Positions 1 to 12,300 of a stretch of DNA of 64,000 nucleotides are shown here, piece by piece. The notes beneath the pieces are model-generated. The model was not told the DNA's origin. It saw only the letters and a list, made by a program, of their open reading frames with translations, and did not search any database. This stretch comes from Marthasterias glacialis. Lineage: Eukaryota > Echinodermata > Asteroidea > Forcipulatida > Asteriidae. A program made the translations under genes and the position numbers. The stretch spans positions 12,231,938-12,295,937 of the forward strand of contig OU452226.1 of assembly GCA_911728455.2 (NCBI GenBank). Reading direction: 5' to 3'. How positions within the stretch are numbered: the first letter of the stretch is position 1; each line of letters starts with the position of its first letter.

Positions 1-1070
1 CTTATGAGGCATCCTTGGTTTCATTACCAGAAATATATAATAATAATAATGGTCTAAGTCATTTTAAAATGATAGGTCTTACGTTTGCGACAAACAGTTA
101 GTAAAAAGTATTGTATAAATATGTTTGAACAATTTCAAAATTTAAAGTAAAACCAAATTCTTCCTGATTTTCTCGAAAAGGACATCATTTAAGACGGAAG
201 ATAGTATTGATTTGCCTAAGTCAAAAGCCAAAAATTTTCATATTTTTTCAAAACTTATAATTTATTCCGATGCAGGGCAGATACATTTTATTTGTTATCT
301 GTTATTCATTTTTAATCATTAAACTGAATATAAAACCCTCACCTTATAGAGTTCAAAGGTTATAAGGCCACGCCCATTTATGCATTATTAATAAAGGCAT
401 ACTTATTAATAAAGGCATATAAGCTACGAAAAGTTTTGATGAGCACGTGTACGTGTATAATGTGTTGTTTGCTATACGGGTATAATGCGTTGCGCGCGTG
501 CGGCTTTCTAGTAAACAAGAAATATAATGTGACGTGCTCTAAACCTATCACAAGTCAGAACCAAAGCATGGGGTGTTACAATGGCTACATTTAGAAGTTT
601 ACTTGTCAGAATCGCCAGCGCTACATAAAGGACCCTTCCATTAATATCCATTAAGTAAAGGAAAGATTGAAAAACATTTCACCGATATGACATGAAGAAA
701 GTTTGGAATGGCATGTTATCCACAATTAGTTTTGAAAAACGCACTAACTTACATAAAAAGCGAGAACTTCATCATGTCACGTACTTGTACATAATAACAT
801 TTTCTTGAGAATTCCCTACCTCCATTAAGTAAAAACAAAGTATTATCACAATGAGCAAATTAAATTTACATGTTATTACAAAACTCCCGGGTGAGAAATA
901 TAATTGACTACATTTTCACCATTCTTCAGTTGAATTTATACTTTCAATTTACGATACTGCTGTTGCCTTTTGCAAAACTGAATGGTCTTTGCGACATAAT
1001 GAATTTGAATGACCGTATTTAAACAGTGATTGCTGAACTGTTGAAATTAAATTATTTCTTTTGACTGTTT
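1..1070. other. AT-rich region downstream of the OATP gene, no gene seen
   Basis: I find no convincing exon or open frame here. The DNA is AT-rich with scattered short stop-dense frames. It probably holds the 3' flank of the OATP transcript, which is read leftwards from 1200. Confidence 0.5.
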
Positions 1071-1127
1071 GACCCTAACCCTAACCCTTACCCTTACCCT
1101 AACCCTCACCCTAAACCCTAAACCTGA
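1071..1127. repeat. Interstitial telomere-like repeat
   Basis: About nine imperfect units of CCCTAA, CCCTTA and CCCTCA follow the stop codon of the OATP gene by about 75 bases, so they probably lie in its 3' UTR or just beyond. The unit matches the metazoan telomere repeat TTAGGG read on the minus strand. It is short and degenerate, which fits an interstitial relic rather than a chromosome end. Confidence 0.75.
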
Positions 1128-1199
1128 TCAACGGAGCACTCAATTTTTCTTGAAGTTCGTCGAGGAAACCTATAATAACATATATACTTTTTTTTCATT

Positions 1200-4100
1200 C
1201 TATTTGGAGGTCTCCTGTCTCCAACGAAGGATAAACACAATGGCAAGAAATGATAAAGCCTGCAATAGTAACAGCCCGCTGGGCAAACCGAAAAACAAAT
1301 GGCGGAGAGTGTTGATATCGTAGATGTCACAGGCACCACGCTGACCGCATAATGTCTGCCAGACAAGGCAGGTGGAGTCGATGCATGCACCGTACAATAA
1401 CGGGAATGGTAAAGATCCTTGTAATAAAATTGACAGAAAGAGAAAACTTTAATCCAATTTACAACATTAATTATTGCATAAAAAATATAATGTGAATGAT
1501 TGCAGTATTTTTTCTTCAATTAAGATACGAAATAAGCACATCGAAGGATTACAAACATTAAAAAGTCGTAGGTTTCTAGTTTTTTCAAAATACTTGAGCA
1601 CCATTATCAGAGAATATCAGTTCTCCTTTTTTATTGAAAACTGAACAATCATCATTGAACCACAATTAATAAGAATTGTTGCTACAACATTGTTCTAATA
1701 ATTTTTTTTTATGCGACAGCTTACCGTCTAAAACACTCTTTTTGTCCGCAATACCACTCTTGCAAGGAGCCATATGACGGATAACTCTTTTTAGAGTGAA
1801 AAACATGTATTTTCACTAGATTCAGAGTAAAAACCACTCCACTTTCCCTCAAAAAAGGGAGGTGAAGAGTGAGTTTCACTCTCAAAAGAGCCAAACTGAC
1901 ACCACTCTGGCAAGCGGGTGAAATTTTCACTCTTTTACATTTAGAGAGTATAATTCCCGTTTGGTGAGGTTAGCTTACCGACTAACAATGCAATGACGCG
2001 GCTGAGACCAATTGCAAAGGATTTGTCCGCTGGGTTGACAGAGCTGCAAAGAAGAATAAAGTCACAAAAGATGTTGCTGTTTCTTTTCAAAAGATTACAG
2101 TACGCCTACTGTAGGTCTTGAGACGGTTCCTCGCCACCAAACCCTCCTCTGGACTGAACGGTATAATTGGTCTCACATTACGCCCCCACTCCAGCCCAAA
2201 TCGGAGGGGGTCTTAGGCCATGTTTGAACTTGAGCACGACTCCGGCTTAGGCTTCAGCTTTGACTTGATCAGTAATTTTGAAAACGTACACGTTTGGTAC
2301 GGGACTTCAATCAGGCGGACGGAGCCAAAGCCTCAGCCGTACGATTTTGAAAATGGCCTAATTAGTCTCCAACTGTGCACGGTTCTCGACTATAGCAATC
2401 TTACCATTCGAATACTTTACAGTTTTGGAAGAACAACCAAACTAACCTTTTAATTTTGTTTGCGTGGTTCACATAAAAGGTTTGGATACTGGTGTTTGAC
2501 AATTACCAATGTTGTCCAACACGTGCTTTAAATCCCTTGGAAACGATAGGTTGATATATAACGCACCTTATAATAACGACGGTCCTTGGCGCGGTGACCG
2601 AGCCCATAACGGCTGTCCATAACACGCTGATGACGATATATGCAATGAGGCTGGAGCAATTGAAAGTACAAGCACCACGTGTCAACGATAGAGGAGCGTC
2701 ACCGTCTGTGTCGATGGGAGATGGCGACATGAAGCCGGTGAGACAGGAACACTCGTTGTATGTCTTTGGTTGTTGATAAGGAAATCGTTAGTCTAGTGTA
2801 ATTTCGAGGCATTCATGAATAGCTGAAATTATTCTATACATTTGGTGGGAAACTCAGTTTGGATGCTAGGTGGCAGCAGACTTACCAGGTAAATCCACCG
2901 TTCTCGGAAATCTGGCATTTTTAAGCATGGTTTCATCTGTTTTATGTGCTTTGCTAATCGACCTGAAAATACATACCCACGGCGCACCTCCCGGTATTCC
3001 AACCCAAAACTTCTGCACTTCATGTTTCGTTTAGTTTGAACATCTGATTAGCAAAAGAGATTCCCTGTGAACATTCACACTTTATGATGGTAAAGGCCTT
3101 TTCAAAGGGCAAGTAATTTTTCATTGCTATATTAACAACCTATTTTTATTTGTTATTAATGTTTTAGCTTAATAATTTAAAGATATTATGTAAGTCATTT
3201 AATTTCATGAAAAAGGGGGTCAATTCAAAGGCGACAACAAGATTTTTTTTATACATACTTCGTTGTTGGTGATTTCCATGCACCCAGCGTGACAAGGCGA
3301 GAAATAGGTAATTCCATCTGAGCCACAGTACGGGTTGAACGCAGCCTTAGCCGGGCAGAGGCATCCAGAGTTACACGCTGCCTTAAGATCTACAATATTT
3401 AAACTAAAGTAATAGTATAGTTTTGTTGATTATCAGAAAATCATGTTTTCTTTTGTTTTAGTACATCAAAACAGTGCTTTATTTTTTCCACAGAATAGTA
3501 ATAATACGCAGTTCTTATATAGCGCTTTAGCGCACCTGATGGGCGTCTCAGGCGCTCAGTATTTTTTCCTGCGAGGTACGATGAGTTACGTTTTTGAAGT
3601 ATAAAAAAATGAGACGTGTTCCTTTACATAGCACCATGTAATGGTTTACAAGGTGCTGTGGCGCAATCTGCAACCGATCAAACCAGGAACTCCGGGCGAA
3701 CCCCTTCTCTTAGCGATAAGTGCACTGGGTTCTTTTACGTGCAGTACACAACACACGGGACCTACGGCTTTACGTTCCATCCGAAGGACACAGCAATAAT
3801 AGTTAAGTGTCTTGCTTAAGGACACAAGGTTAGTGTCCCGACTGGGACTCGGACCCACATTCTGCCGATCAGAAACACCAGAGCTTGAGTCCGGTGTTGT
3901 TATCCGCTCGGCCATGACACGCCTAATGAAAATAGTCCAGAGAAAATTGATATGACCCGTTTGTTTCTTTGTCAGTACAGGCATTACACCGAATAAGGTC
4001 ATAGGTTAACGTTCAGTAACGATTTTTGTCAACAAAATTGTTAACAAAAACAATCATCAAAATTTGTATGTACTCCAACTTTTTAAATCTATATAGTTTT

Positions 4101-6988
4101 AAATTGTCTACACGTTTCTTTTTTTCTCTTAACCTTTTTACTCCTCTCACTACAATTCACTATTGACTTACTTGCTTCCCTGGTAACCGACTGTCACACC
4201 GGCAATAGGCTGGTTATCACATCCAATGAATAGCAGAGCTACGCAAATACCGCATCCGACAAACGACGAGATGGTACCCATGGCGACCGATCCACGCATC
4301 TTCAGACCCAACAACTTGACAGCAAGGCCACCGACGAGGGCGCCAACTGCCCAAGCCGGAAACGTGGCGAACCCTTTACAATAAACAAATAAAACCCTAT
4401 AATCAAAGAAACAATTTTAAATAAATGAACAAACCTATTACCAAACACACAAAACACGTGACAAGTATAGCAAAGACATAACAAAAAATATAATGCATAT
4501 ATTGTGAATATTTAAAGCCACTGATATAGTGTTATAATAACATGTTAAGTAAGATACAAAATCAGCACATGAATCAGAATTCATCATCTTTGACTGAGAA
4601 TTTCAAATGTAGTACCTGTGATTAAATTTGCAATGGAGACGTCAACACCAAACTGTTGTTGAAGGTACTTCGGGAAGAATAGTACTCCTGAATATAATAT
4701 GGCATACTCACATACAAACGAAATACTGACCAGAGTAAAGACTGGGCTCTTGCAAAGCCGCCATATTGTACGCGGCCACTCTGAGTGTTAAATACAGAGA
4801 GTAAATACTGTGTTACTTTTCATGAAGCTCTTCATGCGTGACAAAACTTACATTTATCTTATTTTGAAAACCCGGGATGTGTAAGGGTTGGTATGTAGGC
4901 CTACATGCGTAAAAATACAAATTAAGGACCTGGAATTGAAATCAACATACGTGAGTAGAATATTGTACAGGGACACACATGCACTTGTGAAAAAGAAATA
5001 GTTCTCGATAAAAAAATGGATTCCAAAAGCAGAAGTATTTGGTTTCTACAGCAAGGAGACAAACTAAGTAGTTAACAAGGGATATAGTTAATTAGTCTGG
5101 TAGTTTGCATGGAGGATGGCAGTTTACTTGTAATGTTGTACTGTATCGCCATACATAAACTGAACTGTGTGGGGGGGGGGGAGGGGGGGCGGGGCGTGAA
5201 AATTATAGTTGACCCGTGTTTGTACCCACCTTTGAGATTTTTCAGCGTCGATGTCTCCATCTGCCCAACCTTATCGTCTGAATCGTTCTCGGCCTGGGGG
5301 ATATGACTGTTGTCATTGAGGGTGTTGGTGATTCTTGTTGGGAACCCAAACAGAGGCAACGTGATAGCGAGATATAATACAGCTAAGATGACATAACCCA
5401 GCCACCAAGCCCCGAGCCATCCCTGGTCCGCAGGAGTCAAACCGACGGTGCTGGCGATGTCGACACGGTAGAAGTCTACCCAGAGACTGAGCTCTGCGGC
5501 GGCTACCTGGAAGCCAACGATGGCTCCTACTCCGTACATGCTTTCAAACAGACCTGAGTACAGTATAGTAAATGCATTTTAACACATGCAACTTACTTTC
5601 TCATTAATTTTTGTGGATTATGATTTCAGGGGGTGCATGTTTTTCAATTATTAAAGTGTGCTTTTTGGGCAGCAAAGCAATGTTTTTTTTTGCAATGATT
5701 ATCACTTCTCGTCTGCTCTGAGCAGGTATCTTCAGGTCTTTTGATGATTCCTTACTTTCATATACTTGAAAAATTATAATGAATAAATAATTATGGGGAT
5801 GTTGACTTCATGAGCGATAAAAGTACTAATTGCCCATTTTTGTACGAACGCATGCATGCTCAGGTGCAAATTGAGGGTGTTGTATACGACAGAGGGTATA
5901 GAGGCGAGTACCCGACATAAATTAGGTGTCAAAGGGCTCAATTCATGGCGAGTTAAGGTTGATCTTAATGATGTGTATCAATCTTAGTTGCTTATAGCAC
6001 GTGATGCCCCAATGCAATCAATATAGCAATGTTGACAACTTATCTTAAAATGAATCTTAGTACTTGTGAAATCGAACCCCCAAACGGTGCATTCACGATC
6101 CATATGGTTAAGTGGCCGCCCAGATTCTTCCCACGTCCCTTCCTTCTAGTGGCCTCTCCCTGCAACCCCCCGGCCCACAGCATTATAACTGGATATGTTT
6201 TTCATAATGACAAAGTATCACCAACCTGATAATAACGCAGCAGTTTCAGTACTCCCGTTGTCATTAACATATGCCAGCGATAACGGTATAAACGGTCCAT
6301 ACCCTAGACCAATTATAAGTTGACCAATTGCAAATATGATGAAGGCAATGTTATTCTCATAGAGAACCTGCTGATCCTGGGACTCACAGAGACCACTCTC
6401 CCCTTCTCCGTACTCGGCATCCAAGAGACATCTTCCATCCGGGGGCTCTGACGCGTTTGAGCCGTCAGAGGACATCGGCAACACCGAGGTCTGTGGCTGA
6501 TACGGGGAGAAGACAAACTGGGGCAAAGTAGATAAGACTGTACCAAAGGCGCTCACGACGATGCACACCCCGATCCATACCGGGCGACGGCTGGTCGGTC
6601 TACCTCCGACATGCGTCACAACGATGGTGGACACCACCGAACCGATTGTGTATAAGAGGATGGTCAGCCCGAACTGGGAAGCGCTGAGCTGGTAGCGCAC
6701 CTCGACCGTCGTGAGGACCCCTTCAAAGAGAGCAAGGTTTAAAGCGTGGAGAAAGATCACTAGACAGAGTAGGACAATAAAGAATTTGAGAGAGGCGAAA
6801 CTCTGGAGCCAGCGTGGGTACCCGAAGATGCGACAGCCATACTTTTCATCCCTTGTCAAGTGGTCGTCGGGAACAAGTTGGTGGCCTGATTTTCCTACAT
6901 CCGTGTTTGGTGTCAGAATACCGTCCATCATGTTGATATCCCATTGGTGGTCTGCTACGTCACCAGTTGTGATCTCTGCGGTACTCAT
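1200..6988 (-). CDS. Solute carrier organic anion transporter (OATP/SLCO family), complete, 8 coding exons
   Basis: Membrane transporter of the OATP family, which carries amphipathic organic anions across the plasma membrane. Coding exons in transcript order are 6226-6988, 5230-5553, 4616-4780, 4172-4373, 3259-3403, 2567-2763, 1979-2043 and 1200-1417. All have AG/GT borders and compatible phases and give 692 residues, a normal length for the family. Seen in the protein: an N-terminal cytoplasmic stretch, a first membrane segment ending FLHALNLALFEG, the OATP signature around WLGAWWLGYVI before the sixth membrane segment, and a Kazal-like cysteine-rich extracellular loop (CNSGCLCP, YCGSDGITYFSPCHAGC, YNECSCL, GACTFNC). 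The tail has YGACIDSTCLVWQ and ends RWRQETSK. The start at 6988 (MSTAEI) lies just inside an exon with acceptor at 7016; an upstream in-frame ATG at 7072 lies before that acceptor, so it is rejected. The subfamily is uncertain. A non-coding first exon probably lies upstream and was not found. Confidence 0.93.
1721..1965. mobile_element. Possible short inverted-repeat element in the last OATP intron
   Basis: The block repeats the core CACTCT or its complement AGAGTG about ten times in both orientations, for example CTCTTTTTAGAGTGAAA and GAGTGAGTTTCACTCTC. That gives several local hairpins between exons 1979-2043 and 1200-1417. It resembles a MITE, but I cannot define its ends or a target duplication. 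Confidence 0.35.
3259..3403 (-). other. Kazal-like loop exon of the OATP gene
   Basis: This exon carries most of the cysteine-rich fifth extracellular loop. Two acceptors are possible. The one nearer the Kazal cysteines (before ATCTTAAG) throws the frame into a stop. The upstream one (before TTTAAATATT) restores frame from the previous exon, ending GYQGS, through NLNIVDLKAAC. The exon then runs in phase 0 into the next exon, which begins TYNECSC. The reading frame alone decides the choice; no transcript data were available. Confidence 0.8.
3652..3920 (-). mobile_element. tRNA-derived SINE, near full length, in an OATP intron
   Basis: Read on the minus strand, the head resembles a Leu/Ser-type tRNA: an A-box-like TGGCCGAGCGG and a B-box-like GGGTCCGAGTCCC, about 60 bases apart. 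A body follows with the motifs GCAAGACACTTAACTA and ACGTAAAAGAACCCAG. The same head and body recur on the minus strand at 51700-51932, and a body fragment occurs near 55010-55065. Copies differing by many substitutions point to an old interspersed family. Confidence 0.8.
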
Positions 6989-7312
6989 TGTCGTCGATCG
7001 TTGCGTTGACTTTAGGCTGAAAACAATCAAAATAAAAAAGATTGGCGAGCGGGAATCTTGTGATTCTTTCATCTCCTAGTTTTGTTGTTCTAAAACGCAT
7101 CATTTTTTAATGTTCATGTTAAAGCAAAGAAACGAAGAAAACTGTACCTTTTAAAATATTTCCAATAAAAAAGGGTGTGGAGAGCAAGTGTTGCAAGATA
7201 GTCCCTTCATATCAGGCTGTATAACTTGTGGAAGCTCATCAGGCAAAGTCTAATAGATCATATCAATACTTTCCACTAAACGGGTCGATGAGTACATACA
7301 CAATTATTGTAT

Positions 7313-7855
7313 ACAAGCGTTCAAAGGCTTTGGTACAAGGACGAAGTTTCTGACCTGGCAATCAAAAAATTGAAAGTGACTTTTATGCTACTGGGGGAAA
7401 CCTTGAATACTTTTATCATAAAAAGTCGCATCGTTCTCCACAAGTGGGCCCTGTGCATTCTAGTGAAGATAGGTGCATTCCAGCAGATAGGAGCAACAAT
7501 TGTGCATGTAATGATAAAAGCATCAAATTTGACAGACACCTTGGGGGTGTTCTTAGGAAGAATTTAAGCTATAGGGCCATCGCATATTTGTCCCAAGACA
7601 ATAGTGGCGGCCATTTTGGAAAATGGCCGCCATCCGCTAATATTTGGAGTAATCTATCAGTACAAAACCAAGTTTTTGGTAGACAAGCGTTCAAAGGCTT
7701 TGGTACAAGGACGAAGTTTCTGACCTGGCAATCATGCAGCCTATACAGGCAAACAAATTGAAATTGACCTTTAAGCTACTGGGGGAAAACTTGAATACTT
7801 TTATCATAAAAAGTCGCATCGTTCTCCACAAGTGGGCCCTGTGCATTCTAGTGCA
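7313..7855. repeat. Direct duplication of an approximately 150-bp block
   Basis: The block beginning ACAAGCGTTCAAAGGCTTTG occurs at 7313-7465 and again at 7681-7850. Both copies contain TCGCATCGTTCTCCACAAG and GGGCCCTGTGCATTCTAGTG. The second copy carries a short insertion. The spacer between them contains a small hairpin, GGCCATTTTGGAAAATGGCC, at about 7609. No open frame of note is present. It could be part of a transposon or a simple local duplication. Confidence 0.75.
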
Positions 7856-8234
7856 TGTTTTTCACAATGAAATTATCCTTTCAAATCACAAACCATGAAA
7901 ATTTCTACGGTGCAGTTTCCAAGATGTAATGTTTTCTCCTTTTGAGCTATGTACAAATTGTCGATGCAGGAACTTTACAAGCTCGGTGGCTCTATTGAAA
8001 ACATTTGATGTCACAGGTTTGACATGTTTTCCAAACTATGTGGTGATTATGGTACAAAATCGGTGGCGTATAACAATAATGCATTTTTATTAAATAGGGG
8101 AACGCTGGTTGGGGGAATAATTTTGTAGTTTGTTGGATTGTTTGTCTGTCTGTCTGTCTATCTGTGTGTATGTCTGTCTGTTCTGGCTAGGCTACATTTA
8201 TCTGTCTGTTTATTGGGTTGTTTGTGCCATGAGT

Positions 8235-9990
8235 GAGGCATCAGTGGTGCCTACTGCATCATTTTAGAGCGTAAAATCGCATCTCAAAACTTGACCAAAA
8301 TTTGATGAAAATGCCAATTTCTTTTTCTTTTTTTACATTTGTTGACCTAATTCTGAATGTTGTATTCTTGATTTAAAGTAAAGCAGGCATCCTCTATGAT
8401 GTAATTTCGTACGATGACTATTGCTTCTTTCATATTATTTGAAATATTACAGATTTTTCAGCATAGTAGACCCAAACTGGATCAAAATGCTGGATTTTTA
8501 CAATTTTTCAAGTTTGATTTTATGATTTAAAATGAAGCAGACATACTCACTGATGTCATTTCGTGTGATCTGACCCATTAGATCTTTCAATTTTTTTTTT
8601 TTAATAAAATTAAGGATTTTCCAGCAAAATGGATTTATTTTTCCCAAAATGACAACATTTTCCAAATAGGCCCAATAGCCAATATCCTGGCTCAACTTGA
8701 ATAAAAAAAGGCGCCGGTGGTGCCTACTGCATCATTTTAGAGCGTAAAATCACATCTTAAAAATTGACCCAATTTTAATCAAAATGCTGGCTTTTAACCA
8801 TAACCATAACCCCTTATGAATTTCCACTTTTTGACCAATTTTTCAAGTTTACTTTTATGATTGAAAATGAAGCAGACATCCTCACTGATGTCATTTCGTA
8901 CCACGTGACCTACTAGATCTTTCATATTTTCTTGAAATATTAAGGATTTTCCAGCAAAATGGATTTATTGCTTGCCCCAAAATATCAAAATTTACCAAAT
9001 TATTGCTAATAAACTGGTTCAAGTTATATAAAAAGGCATCTGTGGTCCCTACTGCATCATTTCAGAGCGTAAAATCGCGGCTTAAAAATTGACCCAAATT
9101 TGATAAAAATGCTGGACTTGCCCCTTTTTGACCAAATTTTCAAGCTTGATTTTGTGATTTAAAATGAAGCTGTCATCCTCACTAATGGCATTTTGGACTT
9201 GACCCATAGCATCTGTCATAACTTTTTAAAATGTTAAAAACCAATTTTCATATAAGAGACCTGAATTCAGTATCTATACTGCAAGTGCCATTTAATTGCC
9301 AAATGATAAAACAAATAAACCATTAATTGATAATTAAAAAAAATAATTAGGCATATACTCACTGATGCCATTTCATTTTTCTTGACCTTTTGCATCTTTC
9401 TTATTTTGAAACATGAAGAAAAATTGACAAATATTTGCCACAAAATTATCAATTATTCCAAAGTTGTAGCTAAAATCCTTGGTCAAGTTATGTAAACGGC
9501 ATTAGTAGAGCCTATAAAAATATATACTGAATCATTAAGAGCATAAAGTCGTATCTTAATAATTGACTCAAATGGGGTAAAAATGCTGGACTTACCCCTT
9601 AATTTGATATTATGGTTTGTTTTCTTTTCATATTTTTTGGACAAATTTTTCAGGTTTGATTTTATGATTTCAAGTACAGAGGGCATCCTCACTGTCATTT
9701 CCTTTGACTTAATCCATTGCATCCTCATATTTTTTGAAATGTTGAGGATTTTTCAGCAAAATTAATGCGATATTTTCACACATAATTATCAATACTTTCC
9801 AAAACATAGCTAACACCTTGGTCAGAGTTAAATTAAAAGGCATCATAAATGCCTGATGCATCATTTTAAGGCATAAAAATGCATTATATTTGACCTAAAT
9901 TGGATAAAAATGCTGCACTAAACCCCTTATTTTTATTTTTCAATTTTCTTTTGACCTTCCTTTCAAGTTTAAACATTGCTTTTAAACATT
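8235..9990. repeat. Decayed tandem array of approximately 330-bp units
   Basis: Related blocks start near 8248, 8718, 9045, 9508 and 9847, each with TGCATCATTTTAGAGCGTAA or a close variant, followed by a TTGACC...GATAAAAATGCTGG core. A second conserved block, AAAATGAAGCAGACATCCTC then TGATGTCATTTCGT, lies further along each unit. Spacing is about 330-470 bases, so units have gained or lost segments. No coding potential is visible. This is an old tandem repeat filling most of the gap between the OATP gene and the next gene. Confidence 0.75.
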
Positions 9991-10074
9991 TTGTTCAATT
10001 TTGTCAGACAAAAAGAAAATGTGAAAATCCAAAGACGGCAATTTGCATGAATGTTTGTTCAACTTATATTCAGC

Positions 10075-12300
10075 ATTGATTTATAGTATAACCGACCATC
10101 CTATCACCACTAAAGTGTTTAATCCAATGAGTGAAAGTTAAATTGTCTTTTGATTTTAGAGCTTTAAAGTTTGAAAGTGGAGTGAGTCAGAAGTCAGAAG
10201 TGATTTATATCAAACCGACCATGCTTCTGATATAAGGTCAGACGTACAAATTTAAGGTTTTAGGTTTTGAGTTTTATAAAATTGGATTTTGATGGATTTA
10301 GGGAAATTTGCCTTTGGAAATTCCTATGAGCAACACTTCTGTTACTCGCGTTACATTGTCTTCAAATATCAGCAATCAAAGTTTGAAGCCATTTCAATAT
10401 AATCGAGACACTAAAATTATACAATAATCCAGATTGATGATATCTGTCAACACAATGTGAGTAACAGTGGAATTGCACCTAATGTAGTAAATGTTAAAAT
10501 CAGCGTGTACAAGAGTCTCGCCTCCTCCTCGGGTGTGTCACTCTGGTCCAGCTCATGTTGCCGTCCAACCTTGGGTGTGGACAGTCATCTGGATTAGACT
10601 TGAGGCAGTAAGTCTTCAGCTCATGCTAAACAGGATCCACAACCCCTAGCACCAGCTGCCTCCCCTTCCCTCTCTCTCTCATGACTCTACGGCTGTCTTC
10701 TCAATCTACAGGTGAGAATAATTACCAGAGGTTGACACACAAGATTTGTAATAATTAAAATCTTAATAAAACATTTGTCCCCAAGTTTACTTTTGATGAT
10801 CTATACTCAGTACCAGTTGTCATGACAACGAAAGAGAGTTTACTTTTCCTTTGAAATGATCATATGTGAGAAAGTTTTACTTGAATTTTTTTAGGTCCAC
10901 CTTATTTGATGACAATGTCATGCAGTTTGATGATTGAAAACTTGAGGCCAGGGATAACCAAAGAGTTTTAAAAGCAGGTTCTTTTTCAAAATTCAATGCT
11001 GGTTTGATACCTTTTTGAAGAGCTGTTTCAAAGAATATTGAGGGATTTTGTGCTCACAAAAGTTCAAGTTACCACTTGGATCGGTAGCCCATTTGACTTT
11101 TCCCGCCATTATTCACTGATGCAAGTCATCCACAGCAACTCCAGGTGAGAGATCGTCATCGCAAAGGGAAGGTCACTCAATGTTGCCTGTGAGTCCAAGA
11201 AATATAGGATGTGAGTTAAAAATATGACCGCACTAATGTCTGAGCCTCGATTTTGTATTCGATCTTGAAGGGGACCAACTTCTTTGAACTAAAACTAAGC
11301 AAGATTGTAGGTAGGTGCTCTCAACCACCACAACTGTTTAATTAAAAATGGGTGGAAATTTGAAATTGTTTGTTTTACTTATGATTCTTTTTAATCAAGT
11401 CTTTTAGGTGCCCATTATCACCACTAAAGTGTTTAATCCAATGAGTGAAAATGAAATTGGCCTTTGAATTTTGAGCTTTAATAAGTTTGAAGTGCAACGA
11501 GTCAGAAGTCAGCATTGATTAATAGTAAATCTGACCATGCTTCTGATATAAGGGCAGACATACAAATTTTAGGTTTAAGGTTTTGAGTTACACAAAACTG
11601 GATTTTGATGGAGTCAGGGAAATTTGTCTTTGGAAATTCCTATGAGCAACACCACTGTAACTCACGTTATATTGACTACAGATATCAGCAATCATATTAA
11701 AATTTGAACCCATTTCAATATACATGTAATCAAGTCAATAAAAGTATACATTAATCCAGATTGATGATATGTCAACATAATGTGAGTGACAGTGATTTTG
11801 CACCTAATGTAGTAAACGTTAAAATCAGCGTGTACAAGAGTCTCGCCTCCTCCTCGGGTGTGTCACTCTGGTCCAGCTCATGTTGCAGTCTAACTTGGGG
11901 TGTAGGCAGTCATCTGGATTAGACTTGAGGCAGTCAGTCTTCAGCTCGTGGTACACAGGATCCAAACCCACCAGCGTCATCACAAAGGGATGGTCTCTCA
12001 ATGTTGCCTTTGAGTGAAAGAAAAGTGGGATGCGAGTTAAAAATAAGACAGCATTTATGTATGAGCTTCTTTATTGGATCTTGAAGGGGAGCACTTCTTT
12101 GAAATAAAGCTAAGCAAGATTGTATGTTGCGTTTTTGACCACCGTGAGTGTTGAATTTAAAAAGAGTGAAAGATTGAAAATCTTTTTTTTTTTCCCTTTG
12201 GTTTTTTTTAAAATCAAGTTTAGTAGGTGGTCGTTATCCCAACTAAAGTGTGTAATCCAATGAGTAAAAATTAAATCGTCTTTTGATTTTAAGGATTTTT
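10075..12300. repeat. Segmental tandem duplication, period about 1.3 kb
   Basis: A unit beginning near TCACCACTAAAGTGTTTAAT at about 10105 recurs at about 11422 and, in part, at about 12237. Matching landmarks about 1.3 kb apart include ACCATGCTTCTGATATAAGG (10225 and 11533), the exon-like block at 10503-10640 and 11826-11960, and the block around TCAATGTTGCCT (11175 and 12000). The duplication covers the 3' end of the unrecognised minus-strand gene. Confidence 0.8.
10503..10640 (-). pseudogene. Decayed duplicate of the terminal exon block
   Basis: This block is nearly identical to part of the candidate last exon at 11825-12007 of the unrecognised gene. In the frame that reads HELKT in both copies, this one has a stop codon (TAG) just before HEL, where the other copy reads VYHEL. 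A different frame (HELDQSDTPEEEARLLYTLI) is open in both copies, so which frame is coding is unsettled. I call it a duplicated, probably dead, exon. Confidence 0.4.

Noticed and set aside
2829-3023. Additional OATP exons between the Kazal exon and the next exon
   Set aside because: Two segments have exon-like AG...GT borders, but adding them breaks the natural join of NNE to TYNECSC, which is in phase and matches the family loop.
3646-4002. 118-codon minus-strand frame
   Set aside because: It covers a SINE in an OATP intron and has no family likeness.
6218-7072. OATP start at the first ATG of the long open frame (7072)
   Set aside because: A strong acceptor at 7016-7018 lies between it and MSTAEI, so the upstream ATG is intronic.
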